This document shows, piece by piece, positions 44,440-55,165 of a stretch of 64,000 bases of DNA (position 1 is the first letter of the stretch; each line of letters begins with the position of its first letter). Source of the stretch: Agrypnia vestita (Eukaryota; Arthropoda; Insecta; Trichoptera; Phryganeidae). Under the pieces are notes generated by a model that ran no database searches, had not been told where the DNA came from, and was given only the letters and a program-made list of their open reading frames with translations. The DNA is taken from positions 310,001 to 374,000 of the forward strand of contig JADDOH010000498.1 in NCBI GenBank assembly GCA_016648135.1, written 5' to 3'. Position numbers and translations under genes: made by a program.

Positions 44440-44945
44440 CAACACGTCGGCGGCGGCGGTCGGGTCGGGCGTGAGAAGCGGTCAGTCTTATTGCCCATTT
44501 TTGGACGTGCGCACGCTTCTTCGGTCTCCGCGCCGTGAGCAAATTGTAGTAAAACGGTTATCTCCGCGCTGCGGTGGCCGGCGTCCGGCGCGCCGGTGAA
44601 GGGCTTCCAGCCGGCCTGCCTCTGCAGTCACTCTCCTCGAGGGCTCCCCGGCCGGCCTCTCGAGCGGCGCGCCTTGCGAATCTGTGCAAAGATCTTCTTC
44701 TTCCGTCGGGCGGTGCGGGGAGGAAGTGGGATGATGAAAGTGAAGCAAACCTCGCTTAACCGTGATTTGAAGATCGCTCGCTCACTCTTCCGAAGGTGCT
44801 GCGCGCGACGATCGCCGCGCAATTGTATCCTTTCGCGAAACGTACGAGGAATGCGGGAGACCTGTATATGACATTTCGAATTTAAAAAAAATTCCATTCA
44901 TTTGTATCTGTCGCGTCCGTGTGCGTCTCGGTAGGCTAAATCCGA
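44440..44945. other. GC/CpG-rich island, possible promoter or exon
   Basis: Several hundred bases rich in CpG (for example GCCGGCGTCCGGCGCGCC) in an AT-rich region. An initiator-like TCAGT lies near 44484 and a donor-like GCC|gtgagc near 44537. Open frames exist on both strands because of the GC content; none is recognisable. It could be an unannotated promoter or first exon, or relic DNA. Confidence 0.35.
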
Positions 44946-45617
44946 GAATACGGTCCCGTTGCTCGTCCAATAAAAATGAGTATTTAACTGTACATATACA
45001 TAATCGAATGTCCCGATTACAAAATGGAAGCTAATTGACGCTTGAATAATAAGTATTAAATAAGATATTACACTTTCAAGTTTCGAAAAGTGTCATTTTG
45101 TAGGCAATATCTGAGGAAAAATGTGTAAATCATAGACGACATACAAGGTTTACATGACAAATTTTTATGGATAAAATAAAGAAATATGATGAATATTGAA
45201 TGTTGTACTTTTGTATTTTAGGTTAGATTACGTTTAGGTTAAATTATTACATTTGCTTTGCTTGATTTAGATTACAATTATTTTAGTGATTTTTAATTTT
45301 TTCCATTATGAATTAATGATTTTTCTAAAATATTTTTTTTTTGTTTATGGTTTGCGCTTTTTCTTTTATATCTATTTTTGTATGGTTCTTAAAGTAATGA
45401 CTGACTTTCAAAATATATAGTATTTAATACTTATTATTTAAGCGTCAATTATCTTTCATTTTGTAATCAGGACATTCAATTATACAGTGAAATACTCATT
45501 TTCACGTACGAACATCGGGATCTTAGTATGTTTGTCTCTTCTTTCTTTAAATCTGTCAATATTCAACTGTCTCGTCCGTTACGGCATCGATGTTCTTGTG
45601 TACTTGTCTTAGACATA

Positions 45618-45848
45618 TAACGCACTAGCGGCCAGCCGTGGTGCGGGCTCCCGTTGCGGTAAGCCGCAGTATACGCGGTTAGCCGCAACGGGACGAACCA
45701 GTGCGGCTTGCCGCACTTCCAAGACGACCGGATGCGGTTAACGGCTAGCCATAAGTCGGTGCGTTGATATCGTGCGGTTTCATGTAAGAATCCAAGTGCG
45801 GCTTAACCGCAACGGGAGGCCGCACCACGGCTAGCCGCTAGTGCGTTG
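45618..45848. mobile_element. GC-rich palindrome-filled MITE (231 bp)
   Basis: Flanked by TA on each side. Inverted ends of about 45 bp begin AACGCACTAGCGGC and contain CGTTGCGGT. Inside, GCGGTTAGCCGC-like palindromes repeat. GC content is far above the surroundings. No coding potential. Confidence 0.75.
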
Positions 45849-46134
45849 TAGGCCTCACTCTTCCCTCGTCTAGGGGTATATTTATTAACCTGACAAACTC
45901 CACAGCGTATAACACTAGTCGCAGGGATATCCTCGATGTTTATTTGTGGGTGAGCAGCTTGTTGGCTGATATGCCCCAGGTTTTCACAATGTCATTTAAA
46001 TATCAGTTGAACAGTACTAGAGAAAAGAGGAAAAAAATGGAGATTACTATAACAGAAGAAAAAGAAAAGTTAAAAAAGAATACATATATAAATATAATCA
46101 TCGATCTGTTTCTAAAAATTTGTCTAGTCTTTTT

Positions 46135-46586
46135 TTAAAGGTATACACTGTGGTTGCTTCAATGACGTTTCTTGGAAGCGTATTTCAGCTATCAACCACA
46201 TGGTTTGATAAGTTCTACCTTGGAATCGTCGAAAATAAAATCGGTGGTATATGTTCGTCAATTCTGGGCAGTTATACTTGTCAGTTAGAATCTTGTATGT
46301 CTCAATCAGATCACCTCGCTCACGTCTGTTTCAATGTTGGCAATTTTAGTATCCTTAATCTTTCTTCATAGGATTTCTTCTTGAGGCATTTAACAAGTTT
46401 GGTAGCTCTTCTTTGTACATTCTCAAGGTCTATATCCTTAATGAAATATGGGTTCCATATCTGGAAGCCATACTCCAATACCGGTCTAATGTATGAATCG
46501 TACAATTGGATGAACGTGGCTGTATTTATCTCACGGAAAGACTTTTTGATGTTTGGGACGATTGATATTGAACTTGCCGCTCGCAA
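46135..46586 (-). pseudogene. CR1-like LINE reverse transcriptase C-terminus, frameshifted
   Basis: Read on the minus strand it gives LYDSYIRPVLEYGFQIWNPY, then DIDLENVQRRATKLV and SYEERLRILKLPTL, the classic C-terminal region of CR1/L2-group polymerases. A one-base insertion after LKQ shifts the frame; reading on in the new frame gives RERGDLIETYKILTDKYNC, so the fragment continues to about 46135. No polymerase active site remains. Confidence 0.88.
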
Positions 46587-46929
46587 CGTGAAATTAAGAC
46601 AGAATCATCGCAGTTACGGTGCTTCCCGCCCGCTCGCTTGCGAAACTGTAAGTGAGTCGTGATATGTACTGTTCTGCTGCGCGGCCACGCCTTGCGGGGA
46701 ACGCTGAGCGATGTTCGTCGCAGTTATGTATGCGCGTGTCAGGAGAAAGTTGTTTTCCAGCTCGGAGCAGCAGTTGCGCGATGTTTTGTTTAAAAATGTC
46801 TTTATGTCGTGTTGTTTGAATGCGCCATCACTCCTGCACGAAAGCGGTGCATAGTTTGGAGCTGTCATTGACAACTCCCTCGTTCTAGTCCGCATTTAAC
46901 ATTTATTATTATACAGGGTGTCTCATATC

Positions 46930-47215
46930 ATATCAGGGTAGGCAGAGAGGATAGAGCGCCACGCTCTTCTGTCCTGACATACAACTCTCGCCTCATCGAC
47001 ATTCATACATCTCCGCATGCAAGCTCGCCGGTTGTTGAGGCTTCTAACGGACCATCTTCCAGTAATTCCTGGTTAATCTGATCACGCCACGTCTTCCGCG
47101 GTCGCGGTCTCTTTCTGGCGCCACCAGCACTTGCATATATATATATTTCTTACCATTCTTTCTTCATTCATTCGCTCAACATGCCCAAACCATCTGAGCG
47201 ACCTTTTTGTAATTC
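46930..47215 (-). pseudogene. LINE 3' end (GHV..RM family)
   Basis: Plus-strand GTAGGCAGAGAGGATAGAGC marks the 3' UTR. The minus strand keeps RPRKTWRDQINQELLEDGPL-like codons and WFGHVER-like sequence, broken by a (TA) run. It abuts the foldback at 47.21 kb. Confidence 0.75.
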
Positions 47216-47738
47216 TCTAGTAGTAAAAACCTACAGGTGAATTCCTACCTTGATAATGAATCGAAAATGTTCAAGGAACCATGATCTAATATCAATAGTT
47301 ATGGAGATGTGCAATTTCAAAGTTTACGTTTATTTATGCGTCTGATTTATTTTTTTCGAAAAATTAAACTATCAAGCGCCCTTGAGGTGAGTATTCGCGA
47401 AAACGGCACTATATAAATTATCCAAATATTATTATTACGGTAGCTTATGTCGATTATGGAAAATTCATTCGCTTTAATACAAGAATAAAATGATAAAAAC
47501 CTTGTAAAAATTGAAAATAGAATTTTTACAAGGTTTTTGTCTAATTAATGTAATGATGGTTCAACTTTTCGCTAAAAATGAGTTAAAAATATTGAAAAAA
47601 AATGCCAACTTCGATAATGGATATCTACATAACTATTAATATTATTAGGTCACGGTTGCTTGATGAAAATTTTCGACTCATTATCAAGGCAGGAAACCAC
47701 CTGTAAAGTTTTTGCTACTAGCTACGAGTCACTGTATA
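47214..47738. mobile_element. CACCCTGTATA foldback family copy
   Basis: Left CTAGTAGTAAAAACCTACAG and right CTGTAAAGTTTTTGCTACTA arms pair, as do CTTGATAATGAATCGAAAAT and ATTTTCGACTCATTATCAAG. About 525 bp. Confidence 0.75.
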
Positions 47739-48734
47739 TACGTTGGTGAACTGTATTGCGTATAAAGGAAAAATCTCCTACACAGCGAACAATTTTGTGC
47801 AATCTGTTTTCTTCTTCCGCTTTAAAAGAAGCGTAGTAGATTAGTCTCATCAATAGGTCTATACCTACTAAAAAATCTATTTTAAGGTGGTGTTTTGAAG
47901 CATTCTGAGTCCCAAAAAGTGAGTCCATTTTTAGTGAAATATCTCGAGACCGGTCTGTCCTAACCTTGGGTAAAGTTCAATGTCGGTGCCGACTGCGAGA
48001 CGCGGAATCGGCTGAAGAGGAATAATTAGTGGACTACGCGTCCAACACAAGTGCTTATCGAATCTTGCTATTCATTTTATGTCGTCTCTTTCAAAACCTA
48101 ACGAGCAATGCTGACCGATGTTACGCCTACTAGAGCAGCGTTTCTCGAAAGTCACAAGGGTTCCGCGTTCCATCCGAGAGTAATGAAAAGAATCACAACC
48201 GCGAGCGCCGCAAAGATGAGTTGCGAGTAACCTCAGATGTTAAAAAATACATACGTGAACATTTAAAATACAATATATTCTTAAGAAAATATTCTTTCAT
48301 TATTTTTGGCATCGGAAGTGATCTTTTTGATGCTGTTAACAATTTAGTGTTGCGAGTGTTCATCTTCAGATCTTCAGGCAATACTTGTTTCTTGCTTCGT
48401 TCACGTTTTTTACCCTCTAGGACCACCTTTCCCCACCGTATCCCCGCACGCGCAGTTTGTCCTGGAAATCTGTCGCGGAGTCTCGGACACATCGCGGTGT
48501 CTTCAGGTCCCGGGTATTCCCAGTTTGAGAGTCTGCCCGTCACCATGACCGACCTTTGGTAGGACTCGCACTTGAAGAGGGAGTAGAGTTCCAAATTGGC
48601 CTAATATTGGATCGCAAATCTCTATGATGAATTTCAAACAACTGACTGCTCCAATTGGATGGTTTAGTAACATAAAAACCCATCTACAAGCCGTCAGAAG
48701 AGATGAAAACAATTGTTTTCAATGTTGAGGATTG
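47739..48734. other. Unexplained GC-richer stretch with minus-strand frames
   Basis: Around 48.4-48.7 kb two overlapping minus-strand frames read CDPILGQFGTLLPLQVRVLP and MELYSLFKCESYQRSVMVTG. Composition resembles a decayed transposon gene or exon but I recognise no family. Confidence 0.3.
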
Positions 48735-48757
48735 AACCTAACCTAACCTAACTTAAC
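48735..48757. repeat. Short interstitial TTAGG-type telomere motif
   Basis: Three CCTAA units then one CTTAA unit, complement of the common insect telomere repeat TTAGG. Too short to be more than an interstitial trace. Confidence 0.5.
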
Positions 48758-48970
48758 CAAAAGTAATAATCAAACAAAGTTTTGTATAAGTGGCATGTCA
48801 TCTTATTTAAGTTTTAAACGATGCATCAGCCGATGCCTCCTTATGTTATTTTTCTTAGTGCTATCTCGTGAGATATATTACAATTTTTTTTGCCCAAAAA
48901 AAATACCATTCATTCTTTCTCAAAAAAATGTAAAACATATTTTTTTATATAAATATTTTTATTCATTAAG

Positions 48971-49098
48971 GGCCGTTTGAATCAACTTGGTTTATGGTAA
49001 TTATTCGTTTTTTAAGAAAATGGGTTCTTTTTTTGGTGGTAAATGCATAAATCTACGCTACGAACAATAAATAAATAAACTAAGTTGATGCAACCGCC
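48971..49098. mobile_element. Small MITE family 'ATCAACTTGG', copy 2
   Basis: Ends GGCCGTTTGAATCAACTTGG and (rc of right) GGCGGTTGCATCAACTTA. Non-coding. Confidence 0.6.
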
Positions 49099-49861
49099 TC
49101 CGAGGCATTGAATTGTAGCCGGACTAGTGAATTTGCGGTATTTTTAAATGGGTTTTCGGTAAAAATGACGAATACTCTTTATGATAACAAAATTTTTTAT
49201 CTTACAAATTTCAAAGCCTTTCATTGTCAAGGTCAATTGCTCGCTTCCGAAATTTAACTGTTTTTATTAAATCCGAATCAGCCAAAAGTTGCCGAATATT
49301 TCTAACACTTTTTTTTCAAAAAATATGTGACGTTGTCGTGCCTATGAATTTGTATTTATTTAGAAATAGTCTGATTTGTAATAAATTCGTCACTCTTTGG
49401 AAAACCCGTCTCGGACGAATAAATTATCTTTCCATGTCCCGCAACGCCACCCTCCTATCCACACTATCACTTCCATGCAGTCCGAGGTCGTCTTTCCACA
49501 TTTCTTGTACTCTATTCTCTCTCTGCGTTAAGTCGCCACGAGTCCGCTGTCACCCGAGTCACAATAACAGTCATTGGGGTCCATGGTGGTGCCTCCCGTC
49601 GTCCCTGAACGTAATACAAAACGTACCAAAACCCCTCAGTGTGCGTTCACTTCAGCGTACGGCGCGAAACGCATCCGAACGCGCCCAGCGCGCACGCGAG
49701 GTGCTTTTTCATTATTTTCTCGGCTTTAACCACGTCGACACGGTGACAGGCGAGCAATCCCGACATCGAATTAATTTTTGTAACTCCAATACATTGTTTG
49801 AATCTGTAAGTAGCTTTTGTCTCTACCCACCATGCAAATGGTGATAATAATATAACAAACT
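49099..49861. other. Unexplained stretch with a 206-codon frame
   Basis: 49224-49844 is open on the plus strand without an identifiable domain; hydrophobic low-complexity N-terminal half, Arg/Ser-rich C-terminal half. Probably chance in GC-richer DNA. Confidence 0.25.
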
Positions 49862-50185
49862 AGCTGTTCGCTAAAGAATATGCACGCAAAATTAGTCAGA
49901 TCGGTCAAACGGTACAGATTTGCATGAGAGGGGAAGGAGTGGGGTGGTAAATGGGAGGGAAAATTTTCACCTATGCTACTCGCCGGGTGCTAAAGAAAAA
50001 GTATGCAAAAATTGGGTCGGATTGGTAAAACGGTGTAGATTTGTACAGAAAATATATCAGGGATAAGGCTGGGGTAAAGAGAAAGAAGAAAAAAATGTCG
50101 CCTGTGTTACCCACCAGGTCATAAGTATGCAGAATTTGGGTCAGATCGGACAAACGGTGTAGATTTGTATAGAGAACAGGCAGAT
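49862..50185. repeat. Three-unit minisatellite, unit about 120 bp
   Basis: Units start near 49864, 49983 and 50108. Each holds a GTATGCA..AATTTGGGTCAGATCGG-type box and CAAACGGTGTAGATTTG, with G-rich variable spacers (for example GAGGGGAAGGAGTGGGGTGG). Confidence 0.7.
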
Positions 50186-50558
50186 ACACATTGGGTTTAT
50201 AGGTATAGATAACTCTACCGGTGTTTTCACGGATCCACTAATTTCCTTTAAGCTCTTTGAGGGCTTCTCACACCGAGCGTTGACAGGTGATTACGGATGA
50301 TCTGTCTACTGAGTGTCCTGGTTCATTGTTGGTACGACACTTTTTTGCAATTCAATTAGTCAACCAGATTTACAGCAAATGTTCTGCAGGAGATGCACTT
50401 GATACACTCGTAATACACGTAGGTACACACGTTGCTACGGAATAGGAACAGTTTTGCGTTCGGAAAGCAGTTCAATTGCCTATTTTGAAAAAACGCCGCA
50501 GCTACATATATTTAAAATTCAAAAGAAAAAAAATTTTTCACATCTTTAACGTCATCAC

Positions 50559-51042
50559 TAGGGAATGCAATCCCGAACCCGCGAGATCTCGAGGAATTTT
50601 ACGAGATCAATCCCCAGCCGAAAAATCGGACGAGGTTATCGGGATTAATCAGCATTTTTATGTACCTACCTATATCCCATTTTTATGTACCTATGTACCT
50701 ATCAGCGATCGTATATGTCTAGAAAGCTTTTATTAAGTACTTAAAACATACATATGTTCATGTCACATTGAAATAATGAAAATAGCTTGGAATAATATTT
50801 GCTGTATTTTATCAACCTAACATAGTAATAAAAACTACTATTAGTTATTAGTTTTTACTTGGAAAAACGCCTACAAAAACTTTAATGCAATGATTAATAA
50901 TTAACATTTTATTAAAATTGCTGATATTAAAACGCGAGGCATTGTCGTTAATTGCTATTCAGCTCTATAAACCACAAAAAAAAACACAAAAGTATTCGGG
51001 ATCCCGATCCATAGGGATCCCATTGGAAATTCTAATCTCGAG
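50559..51042 (-). mobile_element. hAT MITE family 1, copy 3, inverted, one end eroded
   Basis: Inverted relative to the 22.9 kb copy. The left end is TAGGGAATGCAATCCCGA after GTCATCAC (50551-50558). The right end stops early at CTCGAG and is followed by TTCATCAC (51043-51050), a 7/8 match to the left flank. So the last 14 or so bases of the element are lost but the target duplication survives. Confidence 0.85.
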
Positions 51043-51486
51043 TTCATCACCTAGTAGTCGGCGTCGAAAAAGTTAGAGGCTTTTGTTCACTTTCTTTAAC
51101 CGCGCCGCGTCACGAAAGAGGAGGCGGTGACGGCTGTGGGAAGATCTCATCGGCGCTAAATATCCTTTGCGGTGATGACGGTTCCTACGAAGAGAAATCA
51201 GTTTCTCGAAATCTGTCCAGCGCGCGTGTTCATCCGTTTGATGTCGCGACCTCGCTTAGTTTGCGGAGATTTGGTCGGCACTCCTACAATACGCAAAGAA
51301 GCAGCTCACTCTTCGCTCAACTCTGTACTGGCTGTACTTTCTGAACTGTCCTTTATTTTCATCAACAGGTATACCACACTGATTTACAGAGGTGGTGACA
51401 CGCTTGTCTACTCTTTAGACTTTAGACGTCATCTTTCTTTTAAATTTGATATGTATTTATTTGTATTCATCAGTTTTCGTGGTTAA

Positions 51487-52131
51487 CAGGCTGTCGTTGT
51501 CTTAGTTGATGTTTGTTAGTCTTGCGCGTAGTAGTTCGCGACACGGAGCGCTCGGTTTAGTTCGCAGCGTGTTAGTGAACTAGGTCGCTCTTTTAGTTCG
51601 TCAGCTCCCGTCCATATATCGTTCGGTAGTTCTTTGAATTTTTGTTTCTTATCTACTTCAACTTCTGTAAGTGAACTGCTCACTTACCCATCAGAAAATT
51701 TTTAAAATCCATGGGGGGAGGGGGTTGTTTCGATTTCCAGAGATTTCATCATTCGGTTCCAAATTTGTCAGACCATGGGGGGGGGGAGTGGTTTCGTTTT
51801 CCAGAGATGTAATCATATTGACTCTACCAAAAATTTTAAATCCGTGGTGGAGGCGGGTGCTTTCAGTTTCCGTCAAAATCTCATTTTATCTACATCGAAA
51901 CAAACAAAACTTTTCGCTGCGTAGAGGGGGGGTTCAGCTAAATTTAATAGATGAATAATTTTTCATCCACTTAACTAGTAAACGACCAGTTCACTAAAAT
52001 GAACTGTTTCGATCGTGAACGACCCATCTCTGAAACGAACTAATGAGCGAGAGATCTGGGAACTAGTTCGCGTAGTTCGTCTGTGGGAGCGTTCTTACGA
52101 ACTAGTTCGTTCGCGAACTACACAACACCAG
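51487..52131. repeat. hAT-like repeat with reiterated GAACTA/TAGTTCG motifs
   Basis: Both flanks of this stretch are full of TAGTTCG and its complement CGAACTA (for example CTAGTTCGTTCGCGAACTAC near 52.1 kb), with G-runs in the middle. The right end reads GTTCGCGAACTACACAACAC, typical in style of hAT termini. I could not define a target duplication. Confidence 0.4.
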
Positions 52132-52469
52132 TGTTTATCCCTATTTATTCGACCAGAATTCATCTGATCAACAACCATTCCTTTTTAAAACGTGGACAAG
52201 TCATGTGTACACGGCGATGCGCGGTAGGGACCATGCCGAGGGTCTCAGTTGACACGGCACATTCCCTCTGTTCATTATTGTCAGTTTTATGTTTTTACTA
52301 TACTTGTTCTAGTGTCGTTATTATTATTAAAGTGTCCTCTAGACGCTTGAGTCGGCCTCGACAAATCGCGGTACTCGTTATTGGCGATCTAGTTGCCCGG
52401 GCACGGACTGCTTTTTCGATCAGCTCGGGCGGATTATTACAAAACTTGTAGATTGTGCAGACTTCTTAA

Positions 52470-52583
52470 GGCCGGTCATGTCAACTCGGTTTACAGCAAC
52501 ATTTCGTTTAAACCGTCGATTATTGCGTTTTCCACCAATCACATTTATGAAAGATTACTTTAATCCAAGCTGATGCAAGCGGC
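52470..52583. mobile_element. Small MITE family 'ATCAACTTGG', copy 3, near the 52.78 kb exon
   Basis: Ends GGCCGGTCATGTCAACTCGG and (rc of right) GCCGCTTGCATCAGCTTGG. It lies within 200 bp of the candidate first exon and could sit in its promoter. Confidence 0.55.
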
Positions 52584-52775
52584 TCTAAGTGACGCTATAT
52601 ATCGTTACGTGGGATTAATGTACCCTGTCGTCTCAAGCGCCACTATTCGGGGTCCCGCATTTCTAGTTTAATAGTAAAGTGATTGTTGATCCCTGCATCG
52701 AACTGAAATTGGAAGTGCCGTTCCGTGTCGGATTAGCCACTAAACCCTGCGAAGCCGCGGCAGCTCGGAGCAGAG

Positions 52776-52799
52776 ATGGAGTCCAGCGGAGCTCGAGAG
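52776..52799 (+). CDS. Candidate alternative first coding exon, MESSGARE
   Basis: ATG at 52776 in a good context (gcagagATGG) opens eight codons, M-E-S-S-G-A-R-E, and ends at GAG|gtgagg, a strong splice donor in phase 0. The preceding 100 or so bases are GC-rich (gaagccgcggcagctcgg), as expected of a 5' UTR near a promoter. Initiator-like TCAGT matches lie farther upstream, near 52.25 and 52.29 kb. Phase 0 equals that of the donor at 14045 and of both ends of the 35.4 kb exon. It could therefore start a short isoform of the DENND2-like gene that skips the long N-terminal region. It might equally start an unrelated gene. Transcript evidence is needed. Confidence 0.4.
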
Positions 52800-52966
52800 G
52801 TGAGGACATATCACATTTATCACAAATAATACGTCATTTCTTTATCTTCTTTATCTTGAACACCATTGCAATGAGTATACATCAAATGTATTATAACTCT
52901 TGTTTTTTGCATATTCTAAAAAGTATGTCTTAAAATGTGTTATTTTGTTTTTAAATACGTACCTAT

Positions 52967-53584
52967 TAGCGAAGGAATAAAACCTTCAAAATGAAGACTA
53001 CAACGTGTACACGTTCACTAATTTAAAGACTATAAAGTGTGTGCTGCATTTCTTGTAGTACCGAAGCATTACAGACTTCATCTACTTCAATAAACTATAC
53101 GAAGTGAACTAATTGTAGTACTACGAAATTGTATCTGCTACAATGACCTACAAGAAGAGCTTCTTGAAAAGTGTAATACTACAAATTTTCAAATCTTTGG
53201 GGGGTTTTTCAGATTCTGGGCATTTCATTCGGTCCAAAAATTTTATAAACCCTGGCGAGGGGTGAACCAATGAGGAAATGTTTGGAAACCCAAACATTTC
53301 CTCATTGCTACACCAACTTCCCAGATAATAAAATCTGACGGAGGTGGTGGGATTTCAAAAATACGTTTTAGCTGCATCAACTTTCATAAAGATCGGCCAG
53401 CAATTTTCATAAAATTAAAGTGTGTGTTCTTTGAAGTATAAAAGTTGCGGTGTGCAATTTGAAGTGTGCAGTTTGATGTGTGTAATTTGCAGTGTGCAGT
53501 ACACCTACAAATGTGTGAAGTGTGCGCTTCAATATAATGTAGTTACTACATTGTAATACTTAGTGCAGAGCGGATCCATCACTA
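52967..53584 (+). mobile_element. hAT MITE family 2, copy 2
   Basis: Shares ends TAGCGAAGG and CATCACTA and internal GAAGTGAACTAATTGTAGTA with the 29.9 kb copy. The flank ATACGTAC (52955-52962) matches ATACGCAC (53585-53592) at 7 of 8 bases but is offset four bases from the element end. It sits just downstream of the candidate first exon at 52.78 kb. Confidence 0.75.
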
Positions 53585-53843
53585 ATACGCACGAGTATCT
53601 GCATGTTTACCATTTCAACAGCCTCAATACCGCGTGAATGTAAAACTAGCTTATGTTTAATCTATGTATTTTTTTAGCACGTTCATTTATAGTTATTATT
53701 ATTCTTTTATAGTTATTATTATTCTTGTAGTTAAATTGACGCGAGGCAAATACCTACAGAGGTCGATAAATACACCACTCGAAGGTAGACGAAGTTTTTT
53801 TTAAATCGATGTGACCTTTTTACGCTTCAAGCCCGTTACTTAC

Positions 53844-54233
53844 TCTATAGCTTGCCCAACGTAAATTGGCGTGCGGCGACTTTGGAACTAAAACCCGTCC
53901 CGCCCGCACCCGGCGGTAAACCCTCGCCCTGTCATTCGGTTCAATCTCGTATTTGAGCGTGAGCTGCGATATCTCGATTACCAGTATACACTGTCCACAC
54001 ACTGATGTCCAAAACATCCTAAACAGTCCGGGATGGTGCAAGAACAATTGCCAATGAAGTATTAAAGTTTTGCGAAGCTGAAAAAGCAAATAATGGACCG
54101 ATATTACCGTTTGACAGGTTGACGAATGGAGCGGCCGCCATTACTGGTTCATTTCTTTAGTGTTGCCCGACCAAATTTGTATTAAAGGCTCCGACATCGG
54201 TCACCGGACATTTTGTACATTATGTATTGTGTA
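53844..54233 (-). repeat. Unclassified repeat, copy 2 of an inverted pair
   Basis: Minus-strand partner of 43.78-44.16 kb. Both copies keep the reading frame QLTLKYE-E-NDRAR-YRRVR and on to PHANLR open, although each copy has different flanks. Confidence 0.75.
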
Positions 54234-54545
54234 CTAGATCAATGGCGATGCAGTTAAGTTTGCGGAGTCCGGAGATGGTCACCGCGCCTCTCAATACTAG
54301 GCGATTATTTAAATGAATAATTTCTCTCGTCGTTGTCTTTGCCAAGCGTATAAGAAATCGCACACATGTTAATCTTTATTGGAAAGTGGCACGACACAGT
54401 CCGCTTTCATCCTGAGCGAGCTCCCCGCTGCATTATTCAAGGACTGGCACCGGGTCGGGCGAGTCCGGTGGTCCGCCACCTCAGGGGTGTGACTGCTGTT
54501 TTGTGATGTCTCGCTTCACAATATTGAGCATATTCTTATATATGC

Positions 54546-54796
54546 GGGGTATAACGGCAAAGGCGGCAATATCAAAAACAAATCGAATGCAGTCATCGAA
54601 GATTACTAATTAGTAATGTACTGAATTTGAGATTTTATAGGGAGCATAGTCTGTACATTTATAGGAAATATGATTGAACATGTAGAATTGATACGTTAAA
54701 TCTAAAATTCAGTACATTTTAAATTATTAATCCTCGGTGACTGCATTCGAAACATTTTTTTTTTTTTGGATATTGCTGCCTTTGCTTTTATATCCC
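54546..54796. mobile_element. Foldback MITE, arms about 105 bp
   Basis: Left arm GGCAAAGGCGGCAATATC..GAATGCAGTCATCGA, right arm TGACTGCATTCGAAAC..GATATTGCTGCCTTTGC, with matching TACTGAATTT/AAATTCAGTA in the inner arms. Pairing is good but not perfect. The exact tips and target duplication are unclear. Confidence 0.75.
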
Positions 54797-55004
54797 ACAT
54801 ATAGTTCATTATCAATATCAAATGTTGGATAATAAACTCCGCTAGAGCGTGAGCCTGCGTGACCAAATAATGGTCACCCCTTCACGACCATGTCCGGAGT
54901 AGTGTGCGCGGGTGCAGCTGTTACTAGACTGCCTATTAACCCCGCCCGCCTAGTTAGTGCACATATCTCATTCATTTGCGTAATGATTTAAAGAGTTCAT
55001 TTTC

Positions 55005-55165
55005 AAATAAATAATTTCGTCGATGTCTCTTTGTCTGTCTATCCTTCCCCGTAATTTCGTGCAACGGCCGGAAATGGGGCTTGAACCCCGGGCCGACAAA
55101 CCCGAAGGCGGCAACGATAGCGATGTTGCTATGGCCGACCCTGCATTACCCGTCAAAAATACACT
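55005..55165 (-). repeat. SINE C copy abutting the LINE
   Basis: The reverse complement matches 20.25-20.45 kb, with CCCGGGGTTCAAGCCCC as box B and GACGGGTAATGCAGGG. The LINE begins immediately at its plus-strand right end, and the open LINE frame runs back into it. Confidence 0.7.

Noticed and set aside
48735..48757. Telomere or telomeric retrotransposon site
   Set aside because: Only three perfect CCTAA units; far too short for a telomere array.
49224..49844. 206-codon plus-strand frame
   Set aside because: No recognisable domain, mixed composition along its length and no upstream promoter; treated as chance.
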